A stretch of 64,000 bases of DNA from Calothrix sp. HK-06 (GTDB lineage Bacteria > Cyanobacteriota > Cyanobacteriia > Cyanobacteriales > Nostocaceae), in NCBI RefSeq assembly GCF_001904745.1, contig NZ_MRCD01000009.1:89007-153006 (forward strand), written 5' to 3'. Positions 27,906 to 36,998 of this stretch are shown here, one piece after another (position 1 is the stretch's first letter; every line of letters starts with the position of its first letter). The position numbers were made by a program, and so were the translations under genes. Below the pieces are notes generated by a model. It searched no databases. It saw only the letters and a list, made by a program, of their open reading frames with translations, and was not told where the DNA came from.

Positions 27906-27968
27906 ACGCAGCAGACTCAAAATCTGCCGCCCTATAAAGGCGTGAGAGTTCGATTCTCTCCTCGCCCA
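27884..27968 (+). tRNA. trnL-CAA: tRNA-Leu (anticodon CAA)
   Basis: An 85-base class II tRNA with acceptor GGGCGGG/CTCGCCC and discriminator A. The anticodon loop CTCAAAA gives CAA, a long variable arm is present, and the T loop is GTTCGATTC. Its first 22 bases overlap the end of the M48 peptidase gene. CCA is not encoded. A strong terminator follows at 28011. Confidence 0.95.
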
Positions 27969-28010
27969 TATTTTTGACTAAGAGAAAATTTTAAATCAGA
28001 AGTTCTGGAT

Positions 28011-28043
28011 AAAAAAGATGTATTAAATTACATCTTTTTTTTT
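28011..28043 (+). terminator. Terminator after tRNA-Leu(CAA)
   Basis: Twelve-base arms AAAAAAGATGTA and TACATCTTTTTT with a 6-base loop, running into a tract of nine T. It is a textbook factor-independent terminator. Confidence 0.85.
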
Positions 28044-28199
28044 GTTCAAGTAATAATCGCTACAGATAAGTATAATTTAATAGGTTTTGATATATAAATA
28101 TGAATTTTTGATTGATTTTTAGTTGAAAGTGCGTACTTTTCCGGACTCAGATACTTTTTAATGTCAATGGAAATGTGAGCGGTAGTAAAACGATATACA

Positions 28200-28754
28200 A
28201 TGAGCGATATTGGGCTGCTGATGACGAGCATATTGGTTATGGGGCAAAAAGTTTCTGACAATTTGCCTCAACTGCTTTTGGTTCAGCATGAAAACAATTT
28301 ACTTAATAGAAATTCAACACATTTACCGAATTCAACTGCAACGCTTCAAGTTACACCACCTGAGTTTACTCAGCTTGGTGATACTTCTCCTGCTGTCGTA
28401 TTTTCATCTAATTATAAACTAAAACGAATACTAAGTAATATTTTAGCTAAAGTTGTTTCTGAAAAAGAGTTATTGAGACAAGGAAAAATAGTTGCAGATA
28501 AAGACAATAATTCTGTGATAGCAGCAATTAACCGTAGAAGAACTACGAGCAGTCTTCCAAGGGTAGAATTTGGTGATTCAGGTACTTCAGTACGAGTTAT
28601 ACAAAAGTTATTAGTATCCAGTGGTTATAGTATAGAAGTAGATGGTTTTTTTGGCGCCTTGACTGAAACCGCTGTCAAAGCTTTTCAATATCAACGTAAT
28701 ATAGGGGTCGATGGAATCGTTGGACAAAATACTTGGCTAGAATTAACAAGATGA
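28200..28754 (+). CDS. Peptidoglycan-binding domain protein
   Basis: 184 residues. The C-terminal 60 residues form a PG_binding_1 domain: LPRVEFGDSGTSVRVIQKLL, then DGFFGALTETAVKAFQYQRN and DGIVGQNTWLEL. The first 20 residues are moderately hydrophobic (GLLMTSILVMGQKV) and may be an export signal or anchor. The middle is polar and low-complexity. It probably binds the cell wall; no catalytic domain is present. It may be shorter than the predicted start allows. Confidence 0.8.
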   Translation: MSDIGLLMTSILVMGQKVSDNLPQLLLVQHENNLLNRNSTHLPNSTATLQVTPPEFTQLGDTSPAVVFSSNYKLKRILSNILAKVVSEKELLRQGKIVADKDNNSVIAAINRRRTTSSLPRVEFGDSGTSVRVIQKLLVSSGYSIEVDGFFGALTETAVKAFQYQRNIGVDGIVGQNTWLELTR

Positions 28755-29002
28755 GAAGTTATTTTAAATACTATTAGTTTATGTGGTTAAATTTGGCGCC
28801 AACGAAAGCAAAATTAATAACATAGACCACTATGTCATGCTGAACGTAGTGTAATCCGAAGGATAGCATCTGTTAAGTATTGAAAGCTTAAAGATTTTAC
28901 CCTGCGAGAAAACTCCGTTTACGCTACGCTCAGAATGACAATTTGTATCGAAACGTTAAAGTTTTACTCTTCGGGGCTAATGACAAGTTGTATGCTACTC
29001 TT

Positions 29003-31420
29003 CTACCGATGTTTATGCTGTTCTAACAATTGCTGTGCGCGAGGTTTATAGATGAGGTAAAACAATGCCTCAATATAACGTAACAAGTCTTCACGGTTTT
29101 CTTTGGATATAAAATTCCAAAAACCGTATGTACGTGCAAGAGATAAAAGTTTAGTGGTATGAATTTTCCAGGTGTAAGCAGTGTAAACTCTTTCAATACC
29201 GCGCTTTGAAATTTCATCCCAGTAAGCAGGGTTACTATCGCATTTAGTCACAAAATCGTAAAGTTTGCTGGCAGTGTCTTCTAAATTCGTGGGGTTAATA
29301 TAAAAACCGTTAACTTTATCTTGAATGATTTCTAGCGGTCCACCAAACTGAGTTGCAAAAGTTGGCATTCCTGTAATCATGGCTTCTAATATAGTCAAAC
29401 CAAAAGCTTCAAATAATGCAGGTTGAACAAAAATACCCTTATGGTCGGCAATAACACGGTAAATTTCCCCAGAGTCTGTCTTAGAAAGACGCACACCTAA
29501 CCAACGAATTTTACCATGTAGGTTATATTCGTCGATAATTTGATACAGTTTAATAATTTCATCTCGTTCCTCATTATCACCCGACTCTTCAACTCGTAAC
29601 TTACCTGCAACTAAAATTAAATTGCAATGTTCTTGCAATTCCTGACTTTTACCAAAACATTCAGCTAAACCTGTTAAATTTTTAATACGGTCAAGACGTG
29701 CCATTGAGAAAATAGGACGTTTACTTGGGTCATCTAGTTTTCCATATATTAGTGCAGGGTCATCAAGAGTAAACAACATTTCTTCGAGTCGTTTTCTGTC
29801 AGTTTCAACTCGCTCTTCGTTACGGGTGTAGGGAAAATAGTAGCTTTCGCTTACTCCTGGTGGAACTACGTTAAATTTTGGACTAAATAATTCAATCCCA
29901 TTTACAACGTGGTAAAGTTCGGGCATTGTAAAACATTTGTACGATTCGTATTGCCCAACACTATCTGGGGTACCAACAATTTCTTGATAGGTACTACTAA
30001 TTACAAAGTTGGCAGCATTCATTGCCAACAAGTCAGCGGTGAACTGCATGGAAAAATGATACTTTTCTTCTAAATCTTGCCAGTAAAGGTTACTAAATAA
30101 GTATTTTGATTTTTCTAAAGCGTGAGCGATATTGCACTGAGTCACTTTCATTCGACGTGCAAGTAAAAACGCTACCAAGTTACCATCCGAATAATTACCG
30201 ACGATTAAATCAGGTCTACCTTGAAATTCCCCTATTAATTCTCGTTCAGCATCAATAGCATAAGTTTCTAAATACGGCCAAATCTCAAATCTGGATATCC
30301 AGTTTTGTGTCATATTTGGGTTAAACTCGCGGAATGGTACACGTAAAATCCAAGCATTTGTAGTACCGTAGACTTTTTCTAAACGCTGGTTGCAAAGTGT
30401 ACCGTCGTTATTGGGTATCAGACGTGACAGAATTATTACTTTTGGTTGTACATTTAGTGTACCTAACCCAGCTAAAACCGCATCTTCTTCGAGTTGCGTC
30501 TCTAAATTTTTAGCTTGGTCGAGTACATAAACGACTTGACCCCCGGTATCTGGTCTTCCTAATACTCCTTCTTGCCCAAACCATCCATGAGGTGATACCA
30601 ATACGATATTGAATATCATTGGGATGCGTGATATAAAAGTTTCTAGAGTTTGAGGCGCCGGAGAGTCGATTAAATCATCTAGAATATTAAGAGTTTCGAG
30701 GACTCGTGCGGCAGTGTTTCCCCAACCTGGTTCAAACCCCATTGTTTGTAAGTCCAAACGAAACGTTTCTAACGGTTCATCTTCTGCAAGGTTGCTTATA
30801 AGTGCAATAGCTGCTTTAATTTTTTCAGAAAGATGCTGCTGTGATTGAATGCGTCCATTAATTAGTAGTTGGATACCACGATATTGATGCAAACGCAAGA
30901 AATTAAATAAACTTTCCTGCCATTGTTTCGGGTCAGCAAAAAGTTTACTCGAAAGGTAACGGTTGAGGAACTGCACACCTTTACCAATATTTTTCGGGTC
31001 GCGAATTATGGGTGAATAATCGTAAAATGGACCAAAATCAATTTCTAATAAGTTACCTTCGTTCGGATAATAGCGGTTAACCAAACGGTCACGCATATCC
31101 AAAAGTTCTTGCACAGTCATCGCTTCAATACTCAAATCAGAAGTTAGCAAGTAAACTTCTTGACTCGCTATTTTAGAACGAATAATAAAACAAAGATTAG
31201 AGTCTTCTTGAATTATCTCTTGAGTATAATAAATTAGCTTGCTTAGATGTGAACTTTGCTGATAAGCATTTTTTTGATGTTTTGTACAAAAATCTTCATA
31301 TAAATTTAAAATGTCGTTCCGCAATAAATAACGCTTTTCACACAAACGTAATTCACTCATCAATGAACGTAAATCATTTTTTTCATCACTACCTAGGACT
31401 GCTTGCAATAATTCAGACAT
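29003..31420 (-). CDS. susA: Sucrose synthase
   Basis: 805 residues, full length for the family. It reversibly converts sucrose and a nucleoside diphosphate to fructose and an NDP-glucose, and in nitrogen-fixing filamentous cyanobacteria it mainly cleaves sucrose. The N-terminal regulatory domain (about 1-250) precedes the GT-B fold with GRPDTGGQVVYVLDQ (near 290). The GT4 core is SMARLDRIKNLTGL and EAFGLTILEAM, with the conserved EX7E glutamates in the latter. It is monocistronic; upstream lies an ACGGAT-type repeat. Confidence 0.97.
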   Translation of the reverse strand: MSELLQAVLGSDEKNDLRSLMSELRLCEKRYLLRNDILNLYEDFCTKHQKNAYQQSSHLSKLIYYTQEIIQEDSNLCFIIRSKIASQEVYLLTSDLSIEAMTVQELLDMRDRLVNRYYPNEGNLLEIDFGPFYDYSPIIRDPKNIGKGVQFLNRYLSSKLFADPKQWQESLFNFLRLHQYRGIQLLINGRIQSQQHLSEKIKAAIALISNLAEDEPLETFRLDLQTMGFEPGWGNTAARVLETLNILDDLIDSPAPQTLETFISRIPMIFNIVLVSPHGWFGQEGVLGRPDTGGQVVYVLDQAKNLETQLEEDAVLAGLGTLNVQPKVIILSRLIPNNDGTLCNQRLEKVYGTTNAWILRVPFREFNPNMTQNWISRFEIWPYLETYAIDAERELIGEFQGRPDLIVGNYSDGNLVAFLLARRMKVTQCNIAHALEKSKYLFSNLYWQDLEEKYHFSMQFTADLLAMNAANFVISSTYQEIVGTPDSVGQYESYKCFTMPELYHVVNGIELFSPKFNVVPPGVSESYYFPYTRNEERVETDRKRLEEMLFTLDDPALIYGKLDDPSKRPIFSMARLDRIKNLTGLAECFGKSQELQEHCNLILVAGKLRVEESGDNEERDEIIKLYQIIDEYNLHGKIRWLGVRLSKTDSGEIYRVIADHKGIFVQPALFEAFGLTILEAMITGMPTFATQFGGPLEIIQDKVNGFYINPTNLEDTASKLYDFVTKCDSNPAYWDEISKRGIERVYTAYTWKIHTTKLLSLARTYGFWNFISKENREDLLRYIEALFYLIYKPRAQQLLEQHKHR

Positions 31421-31723
31421 ACTATACCTTGTTTTTATTTTTCTTCGTCCAAAGTCATACCTACACTAACTACAAGTCCTTTGCACTCTAACTAAAGAGA
31501 TAATCCTGGCAACGGATGAGGAACGGATGTAACGGATGGTTGATTCTTAACAAAAGTTTATTTTGCGAGTTTTTTATTTCAGCTAATTTTAATATTAGTA
31601 AAGTTAAATCAAGTTTTGAATAGGTCGATATTATAACTAAGCCAATGCGTCTATAATTGCAGTACAAAATCCAGAAATAAATCCATTTTGGGTTTCAGTG
31701 ATTAAATATCACAGGAGATTGGT
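31421..31723. other. Intergenic region upstream of susA
   Basis: 303 bases separating divergent susA and the small membrane protein gene. It holds three ACGGAT units at 31508-31540 (GGCAACGGATGAGGAACGG then TGTAACGGATGG) without the inverted right arm. The rest is AT-rich; no other gene is visible. Confidence 0.5.
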
Positions 31724-31840
31724 ATGACTAATAACACGCAAAAAGCAATCATTGAAGACAATAGTGCCCCTAGCATATTTATGATACTGTTGGCTATCTT
31801 TTGCGGTATCACGGTTATTTTCCTTCTAGGCATTTTCTAA
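31724..31840 (+). CDS. Small single-pass membrane protein, 38 residues
   Basis: ATG start preceded by AGGAG nine bases upstream. The protein has a polar N-terminus (MTNNTQKAIIEDNSAPS), then one hydrophobic helix from about residue 19 (IFMILLAIFCGITVIFLLG) ending two residues before the stop. It does not match the small photosystem or cytochrome b6f subunits I know. It has a promoter-sized gap upstream and its own hairpin terminator at 31911. The good ribosome binding site and clean helix support a real gene, too short for routine gene callers. Confidence 0.6.
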   Translation: MTNNTQKAIIEDNSAPSIFMILLAIFCGITVIFLLGIF

Positions 31841-31882
31841 ATACTAATCGTAATTACATTGACCCAATTAGCAAAGGAACCG

Positions 31883-31897
31883 AGAAACCGGGTTTCT
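31883..31897. repeat. AGAAACCGGGTTTCT palindrome
   Basis: A 15-base palindrome around a central G, the same family as 3070, 44028 and 44801. It lies between the small membrane protein gene and its terminator. Confidence 0.65.
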
Positions 31898-31910
31898 GCC
31901 GTATAACTAT

Positions 31911-31955
31911 AAAACTGTAGAGATATTTAACTTTGTAATTCTCTACAGTTTTTTA
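31911..31955 (+). terminator. Strong hairpin terminator
   Basis: Twelve-base arms AAAACTGTAGAG and CTCTACAGTTTT with an 18-base loop, followed by TT and an AT-rich run. It ends the 38-residue gene and lies just before tRNA-His on the opposite strand. Confidence 0.75.
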
Positions 31956-31980
31956 TTATTTATTTGCTTGTATAATTAAG

Positions 31981-32054
31981 GGCGAACGATGGGACTTGAA
32001 CCCACGAATGGTGGTACCACAAACCACTGCCTTAACCACTTGGCGACGCTCGCC
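31981..32054 (-). tRNA. trnH-GTG: tRNA-His (anticodon GTG)
   Basis: 74 bases including the extra 5' G(-1) that pairs with C73, diagnostic of bacterial tRNA-His. The anticodon loop TTGTGGT gives GTG, and the T loop is GTTCAAGTC. Acceptor pairs are complete with one G-T. CCA is not encoded. Confidence 0.95.
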
Positions 32055-32168
32055 ACGTCACTAAAACATAATAGCACACAAAAAATAAAATAGGCAAGAG
32101 AAGTTCAAAAGGAACGGATTGATTTTTTTTCAAGTCTGATAATTATAGCTAATAACCAATTTAAGAGC

Positions 32169-32546
32169 ATGAAATCAGCGATTATTACAGGTGTGGGAGT
32201 TTTAGGACTATCTTTGTTGGCTATCGCTATGGTAAAAAGTAATCCTAGCGAGGCTTCCTATCAACAGTATGCTGTTAAAGAACTGTCTAGTTACGTAAAA
32301 TCCAACGTGTGTAAGAAAAGTCTTGGTATATTAGATAAACTTATTAACAATCAATGTGACAAATTTGTCGATACTGCTAGTCCACAAATACGCGATATTA
32401 TTGCTGCTAGCACCGAAAGACACGATTTTATGGTTTTCAGCGTTTACAGTACTGAATTGAAAATCAGTGATTGGGTTCCTTCTTACAAATTCCAGACTAT
32501 AGGCGCCTTCGATAAATTCTACACTTACAGCGCACAGCAAAACTAA
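32169..32546 (+). CDS. DUF4359-type small membrane or secreted protein
   Basis: 125 residues. One N-terminal hydrophobic segment (IITGVGVLGLSLLAIAMV, then SNPSEASYQQYA) serves as anchor or signal. Two cysteines follow (SNVCKKSL, NNQCDKFV). The C-terminal block RHDFMVFSVYSTELKIS, then PSYKFQTIGAFDKFYTY, fits the pattern I recall for DUF4359 of cyanobacteria. The function is unknown. Confidence 0.7.
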   Translation: MKSAIITGVGVLGLSLLAIAMVKSNPSEASYQQYAVKELSSYVKSNVCKKSLGILDKLINNQCDKFVDTASPQIRDIIAASTERHDFMVFSVYSTELKISDWVPSYKFQTIGAFDKFYTYSAQQN

Positions 32547-32599
32547 GGAACGTTTATTAAAACTTTCCCTATTCTTAATTTTGCCTGGATATAATAAAA

Positions 32600-32630
32600 G
32601 CGCCAGTGAATACGGTGCAAAAACTGGCGC
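32600..32630. terminator. Hairpin built on GCGCCAGT/ACTGGCGC
   Basis: Eight-base arms with a 15-base loop. One arm contains a GGCGCC hexamer. It lies between convergent genes. There is no T tract, so a terminator role is only inferred. Confidence 0.45.
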
Positions 32631-32723
32631 CAAGTGTTATCAGGTTATAAGCAAGCACTATTCTATGTTGACTCTACAGGATACACCACGGGGTCACACA
32701 CCTGTAGGGTATGACCCCATATT

Positions 32724-33158
32724 TTAAAGCGTAGAGAGAATATTTTGAGTGCGTTTAATAGCTTCGCTATCATTACGCTGGGTATATATTTTGAGAGCTT
32801 GTTCAATAGCGAGTTTTGCTTCGGGTTTTCGTTTCAAAGCGAGTAGGGAGTTGGCTTGATTTTCGTATGCAAGTGCGTGGTTAGGGTCACGTTGAAGTAC
32901 TCGCACGCAGTCTTTGAGTGCATCTTCGTAGCGTTTGCGGGCAAATCTGGCTAAACTACGTTGGTAGTAAGCGTCTATATAATTGTTATCTATATCTATG
33001 GTTCGGTCGAAGTCTTTTGTTGCATCTCTATATTCACCGATAGCATAACGTGCTATTCCTCGGTTTAAGAAAACTTCTGCCCAGTCGCTAGAGTTATCGA
33101 TGGCTTTGTTATAGTCTTGGATTGCTGCTTGGTAGTTTTTATTGGCAAAGTGTGCCAC
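32724..33158 (-). CDS. C-terminal TPR part of the frameshifted pentapeptide-TPR gene
   Basis: 144 codons with four TPR-like units (NKNYQAAIQDYNKAI, GEYRDATKDFDRTI, KRYEDALKDCVRVL, RKPEAKLAIEQAL). Read upstream in this frame past the formal start, the DNA encodes NYSAAINEASIAIRLNPKLASAY-type TPR sequence that joins exactly to the previous gene if one base is added to a run of seven A (mRNA sense) at 33238-33244. It is therefore the displaced end of the gene at 33182, not an independent one. Confidence 0.75.
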   Translation of the reverse strand: MAHFANKNYQAAIQDYNKAIDNSSDWAEVFLNRGIARYAIGEYRDATKDFDRTIDIDNNYIDAYYQRSLARFARKRYEDALKDCVRVLQRDPNHALAYENQANSLLALKRKPEAKLAIEQALKIYTQRNDSEAIKRTQNILSTL

Positions 33159-33181
33159 ACCACGTGCGTGATAAGCTGATG

Positions 33182-34432
33182 CTAGTTTAGGATTGAGACG
33201 TATTGCAATAGATGCTTCGTTGATGGCAGCAGAATAATTTTTTTGAAGTCTATATATATATTAGCTTTGCCGCTGTATGCTTCTGCATAGCTAGCATCAA
33301 TGCTAATTGCTTTATCAAAATCAGCTAAGGCACCTATATAATCTTGAGTGAGAGTGCGGGTTTGACCTCGGTTGTTATAAGCAAGAGCAAAGTTAGTGTC
33401 AATTTCTATGGCTTTGTTGTAATCAGCAATGGCGCCTTGGTAATCTTTCAACTGGCTTTTAGCTAAACCGCGATTAGCATAAGCTTCAACGTTACGAGAG
33501 TCTGTACTTATGGCTCTATTGTAATATGAAACGGCGCCTTGGTAGTCACGTTTTCTAAAACGATTATCTCCCCAGCGGTTAAAGTCAGATGCATCTGCTT
33601 TAAATGTATCATTGCTCAGTGTGGCTGCATTCATGTTGGCACCGCGTAAGTCAGCACCTCGTAAACTCACACCATTTAAATTCGCGTCACGTAAATCAGC
33701 ATTCCGTAAATCAGCATCATCTAAATTGGCATTAGTTAAATTGGTACTGCGTAACTTAGCGTTATTTAAATTAGCATTTCGCAAACTAGCATAACTGAGA
33801 TTGGCGTTGCTTAACTCTGCTGCGCGTAAATCATACCCGTTTAAATCCGCATTGCTGAGATTAACACCGTTGAGATTTACATCATTGAGGTTGAGACTGC
33901 GTAAATCAACGCCACTCAAATCAACCCCACTTAAGTTTACCCCGCGTAGGTTCACACGGTCGAGCCTAGCGCCGCGTAACTTGGCATTGCTAAGGGAAAC
34001 ACCATATAAATTTACATTTCTTAAATCAGTATCTGTTAAATCGGCGCCATTCAAATTCGCGTTACTCAAATCAGCATCACTCAAATCGGCGCCACTTAAA
34101 TCAGCATAACTAAGATTAGCACTTTGTAAATCAGACCTTTGTAAATCAGCATCGCTCAAATCAGCACTGCTTAAATTGGCATTTCTGAGATTAGCACGAT
34201 TTAAATCGGCTCTACGTAAGTTCGCGTCGTTTAAATCCGCATCTCTAAGGTTTTGCCGACTCAGAGAAGCTCCTTGTAAGTCACATTTGCGACACTTCTT
34301 TGTTTCAAGTAGCTGTTTTAGATGTTCAGGTTTTTCTGCATTTGCGGGTATGTAGGGTAGTAAAGGTATGGATAAAGCAATAACAGCAAAACACTTATTT
34401 AGTATAGATTTACGTCTGGTTGAATAATTCAT
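33182..34432 (-). CDS. Pentapeptide repeat and TPR protein, C-terminus lost by frameshift
   Basis: 416 codons. A signal peptide (about 1-32, ending ANA-EK) precedes a CRKC motif and about 45 pentapeptide repeats A(D/N)Lxx (about 50-270), a right-handed quadrilateral helix. TPR units follow (NRFRKRDYQGAVSYYNRAI onward) with about two and a half complete units before the frame breaks at KANIYIDFKK and runs out in a nonsense tail. The natural protein would be about 565 residues including the 32724 fragment. It is probably periplasmic and protein-binding. Loss of a base in the homopolymer is the likely cause, whether biological or from sequencing. Confidence 0.82.
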   Translation of the reverse strand: MNYSTRRKSILNKCFAVIALSIPLLPYIPANAEKPEHLKQLLETKKCRKCDLQGASLSRQNLRDADLNDANLRRADLNRANLRNANLSSADLSDADLQRSDLQSANLSYADLSGADLSDADLSNANLNGADLTDTDLRNVNLYGVSLSNAKLRGARLDRVNLRGVNLSGVDLSGVDLRSLNLNDVNLNGVNLSNADLNGYDLRAAELSNANLSYASLRNANLNNAKLRSTNLTNANLDDADLRNADLRDANLNGVSLRGADLRGANMNAATLSNDTFKADASDFNRWGDNRFRKRDYQGAVSYYNRAISTDSRNVEAYANRGLAKSQLKDYQGAIADYNKAIEIDTNFALAYNNRGQTRTLTQDYIGALADFDKAISIDASYAEAYSGKANIYIDFKKIILLPSTKHLLQYVSILN

Positions 34433-34831
34433 ATTTGTCTATTATTGAATAGGGTAATTAATTTAATCAGCATCCAGTATTGCTGACATATACATTGTAT
34501 AATTTGTTTCTTTAATAATATAAGTATTTTAAATTAACGTTGTGACACAGGCATCCCTGTCTGTGTTATGCTGTTATAATGTTTACCAAAGAGACACAGA
34601 GAACGCAGAGGAAAAGAAAGAAGAAAGAGAATATATGTGTTCGGTATCTTGGTGAGGAAATCCGTCTTTGGTTCGCTGTTATCAGCCAGTAAAAGACGAT
34701 AAATTATAAAAGTACGGACAGGTAAGTTAACTTGTTCTTTTTTCGGCGCCTAGTACTAGCAAGCGCAACACTCCTACTCAGGTTGGAAGAATATAACCAA
34801 AAACGAATTAACAAAAACTCAGGATTGTGTT
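34433..34831. other. Intergenic region with dispersed repeat traces
   Basis: 399 bases between divergent genes. It contains an AGACACAGAGAACGCAGAGG tract (34591-34610) resembling a motif seen repeatedly in filamentous cyanobacteria, a short ACAGGCATCCCTGTCTGT inverted repeat (about 34547-34564) and a GGCGCC near 34745. No gene is visible. Confidence 0.4.
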
Positions 34832-35830
34832 ATGCGTAAAAAATTACAGCAAACTATTAAACCGCTTTTAAAACCGTTACTACTGCTATGTCTTGTATTT
34901 GGCTTGGCATTTAGTAATGTAGATAATGCTTATGCAGCAGGCAGTGGTGGTAGAATCGGCGGTGGTTCTTTTAGAATGCCAAGCAGCAGTCGTCCTTATA
35001 GTGGCCCTCGTACTTATGCACCTCCCGGTGGTGGATACGGTGGTGGATACTATCCAGGTGGTGGTGGGTTTGGTTTTCCCTTCCTATTACCATTTTGGGG
35101 AATTGGTGGAGGATTTGGTTCTATCTTCGGTATTTTAATATTCTTTGCCATTGCTAACTTTATCTTGCAAGCCTTCCGTCGTGTTGGTAGTGGTGGTGAC
35201 TCATCATCATATGAAGAAGCATATACACCTAACCCAACGGTATCGGTAACAAAATTACAAGTAGGATTACTCGCTTCAGCACGTGGGTTACAAGAAGAAC
35301 TTAACCGAATAGCAGAAACAGCAGATACTAATACAGATGCTGGACGTGCAGAAGTATTACAAGAAGCAAGTTTGGCATTACTTCGTCACCCTGAATATTG
35401 GGTATATGCGGGTGGTAGCACACAACAAGCACGTTTAAACTCCGCAGAAGCAGAATTTAACCGTTTGGCATTAGGGGAACGCAGTAAGTTTACTGAAGAA
35501 ACTTTATCGAACGTCAATAATCAACTCAAGGGAAACATCGCGCATCAAGACGCTTTACCATCTTCTGGTGAAATCGATAACCCCACAGATTTAATTACCT
35601 CTGGGCCAGGAGAATATATAATAGTTACACTCTTGGCAGCTACACTTGGTAAATATGAAATGCCAGCAATAAATGGCGCCGATGAGTTACGTCAAGCACT
35701 GCGTCAAATTGGTAGCATACCTAGCGATAAGCTTTTAGCCATCGAAGTACTGTGGACTCCACAGGCGCCTGGTGATACTTTAACATCAGATGACTTACTG
35801 GCAGAATACGCTGATTTGAAATTGGTGTAA
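34832..35830 (+). CDS. DUF1517 family membrane protein
   Basis: 332 residues. A signal peptide (about 1-36, ending AYA-AG) is followed by a Gly/Ser/Pro/Tyr-rich segment (SGGRIGGGSFRMPSSSRPYSG, GGYGGGYYPGGGG), one membrane helix (about 92-115, FGILIFFAIANFILQA) and a soluble DUF1517 domain (SVTKLQVGLLASARGLQEEL; ITSGPGEYIIVTLLAA). Homologues exist in cyanobacteria and plastids and lack a firm function. A 30-base palindrome terminator follows. Confidence 0.85.
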   Translation: MRKKLQQTIKPLLKPLLLLCLVFGLAFSNVDNAYAAGSGGRIGGGSFRMPSSSRPYSGPRTYAPPGGGYGGGYYPGGGGFGFPFLLPFWGIGGGFGSIFGILIFFAIANFILQAFRRVGSGGDSSSYEEAYTPNPTVSVTKLQVGLLASARGLQEELNRIAETADTNTDAGRAEVLQEASLALLRHPEYWVYAGGSTQQARLNSAEAEFNRLALGERSKFTEETLSNVNNQLKGNIAHQDALPSSGEIDNPTDLITSGPGEYIIVTLLAATLGKYEMPAINGADELRQALRQIGSIPSDKLLAIEVLWTPQAPGDTLTSDDLLAEYADLKLV

Positions 35831-35860
35831 TACCAATTCTTGTGAAAATTTCATAACCTG

Positions 35861-35895
35861 TGTAGAGACGCGACATGTCGCGTCTCTACATTTTT
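35861..35895 (+). terminator. 30-base perfect palindrome with T tract
   Basis: TGTAGAGACGCGACA followed by its exact reverse complement, then TTTTT. It is the best copy of the ACATGT-centred palindrome family. It terminates the DUF1517 gene. Confidence 0.8.
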
Positions 35896-35963
35896 GTGCG
35901 TTTTGATCTGGCTGGGAAATATACTTGAAGCTATGGATACGTAATATTTAAAGAGGAACGACA

Positions 35964-36998
35964 GTGAGGAGCAAGCGTAAACTAAGTAAACTAATAATAC
36001 TTTGCTGTGCAACGGTTATTATTCTAAACTTTACTCAATTACAAGGATTAGCAAGCAAAAATGCCCCTGCTACACTAGATACTACCCAACAAATAACAGG
36101 TAGATTTGCCAACCCGCAATTACTATATACTCTTAGGGCACACTCAGGAACAGTTAAATCTCTGGCATTTAGTCCCGAAGGTCGAGTTTTAGCAAGTGGT
36201 GGTGGTGATAATGATGGTTATATATATCTGTGGGACGTTGTGAAAGGCAGAAAAAAGGGTATAGTTAACCGCGCACACAAAACAGCAGTAGAATCATTAT
36301 TAATTTCACCCGATGGACAAAATCTAATTAGCTGTAGCAATGACAACAGCATTAATATATGGAATTTAAGAAACAACGAATTTTTAAGGTCTTTCGTTGC
36401 TCATACGACCAACGTCATGTCCCTAGCAGTTACACCTGATAGTAAAGTACTAGTTAGCGGCGCCATAGATGGTATTCGCGTTTGGGACTTATTACAACGG
36501 CGCCCGTTAGCAACTTTGGTAAAATACGATAACTTAATTCATTCTGTGGCAATAAGTCCTGACGGTCAAACTTTGGCAAGTGGTGATAGCAAAGGTGTTA
36601 TCAAACTGTGGAATTTGAGTACAGGTAAAGTCATTCGTGGTTATGTTGCACATTCAGATGCAGTTAGTAGCTTGATATTTAGTCAAAATGGACAAACATT
36701 AATTAGCGCAAGTCGTGACCGAACTATTAGACTGTGGAATTTGAATGCAGCAAAACTTGAGCGAACATTAACAGGACATAACGACTGGGTAAACGCAATA
36801 GCACTACATCCTAACGGGGAAATTTTAGCAAGTGCTGGACGTGATGGTGCCAAAATTTGGAATTTAACTACAGGTGAATTAATAACAAGTTTATACGCTC
36901 ATACAGACTGGGTAAGCGCAGTCGCATTTAGTCCCGACGGCCAAACCTTAGCAACAGGTGGTTTTGATAAGCGAGTATATTTGTGGAAGAGTGAATGA
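35964..36998 (+). CDS. WD40 repeat protein with N-terminal anchor
   Basis: 344 residues, GTG start with AGAGGAACG as ribosome binding site. A hydrophobic segment (IILCCATVIILNFTQL) serves as signal or anchor. Seven WD40 repeats follow (about 52-344), from RAHSGTVKSLAFSPEGRVLASGGG to YAHTDWVSAVAFSPDGQTLATGG, enough for a closed propeller. The third repeat is shortened (SGAIDGIRVWDL). No other domain. It is probably an extracytoplasmic scaffold, related to but diverged from the WD40 proteins at 0.8-4.2 kb. Confidence 0.88.
   Translation: MRSKRKLSKLIILCCATVIILNFTQLQGLASKNAPATLDTTQQITGRFANPQLLYTLRAHSGTVKSLAFSPEGRVLASGGGDNDGYIYLWDVVKGRKKGIVNRAHKTAVESLLISPDGQNLISCSNDNSINIWNLRNNEFLRSFVAHTTNVMSLAVTPDSKVLVSGAIDGIRVWDLLQRRPLATLVKYDNLIHSVAISPDGQTLASGDSKGVIKLWNLSTGKVIRGYVAHSDAVSSLIFSQNGQTLISASRDRTIRLWNLNAAKLERTLTGHNDWVNAIALHPNGEILASAGRDGAKIWNLTTGELITSLYAHTDWVSAVAFSPDGQTLATGGFDKRVYLWKSE

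Noticed and set aside
33590..34300. Regular 15-base periodic repeats suggesting a CRISPR array
   Set aside because: The periodicity is that of pentapeptide codons in an open frame; spacers and exact repeats are absent. The same holds for 41160-42060.
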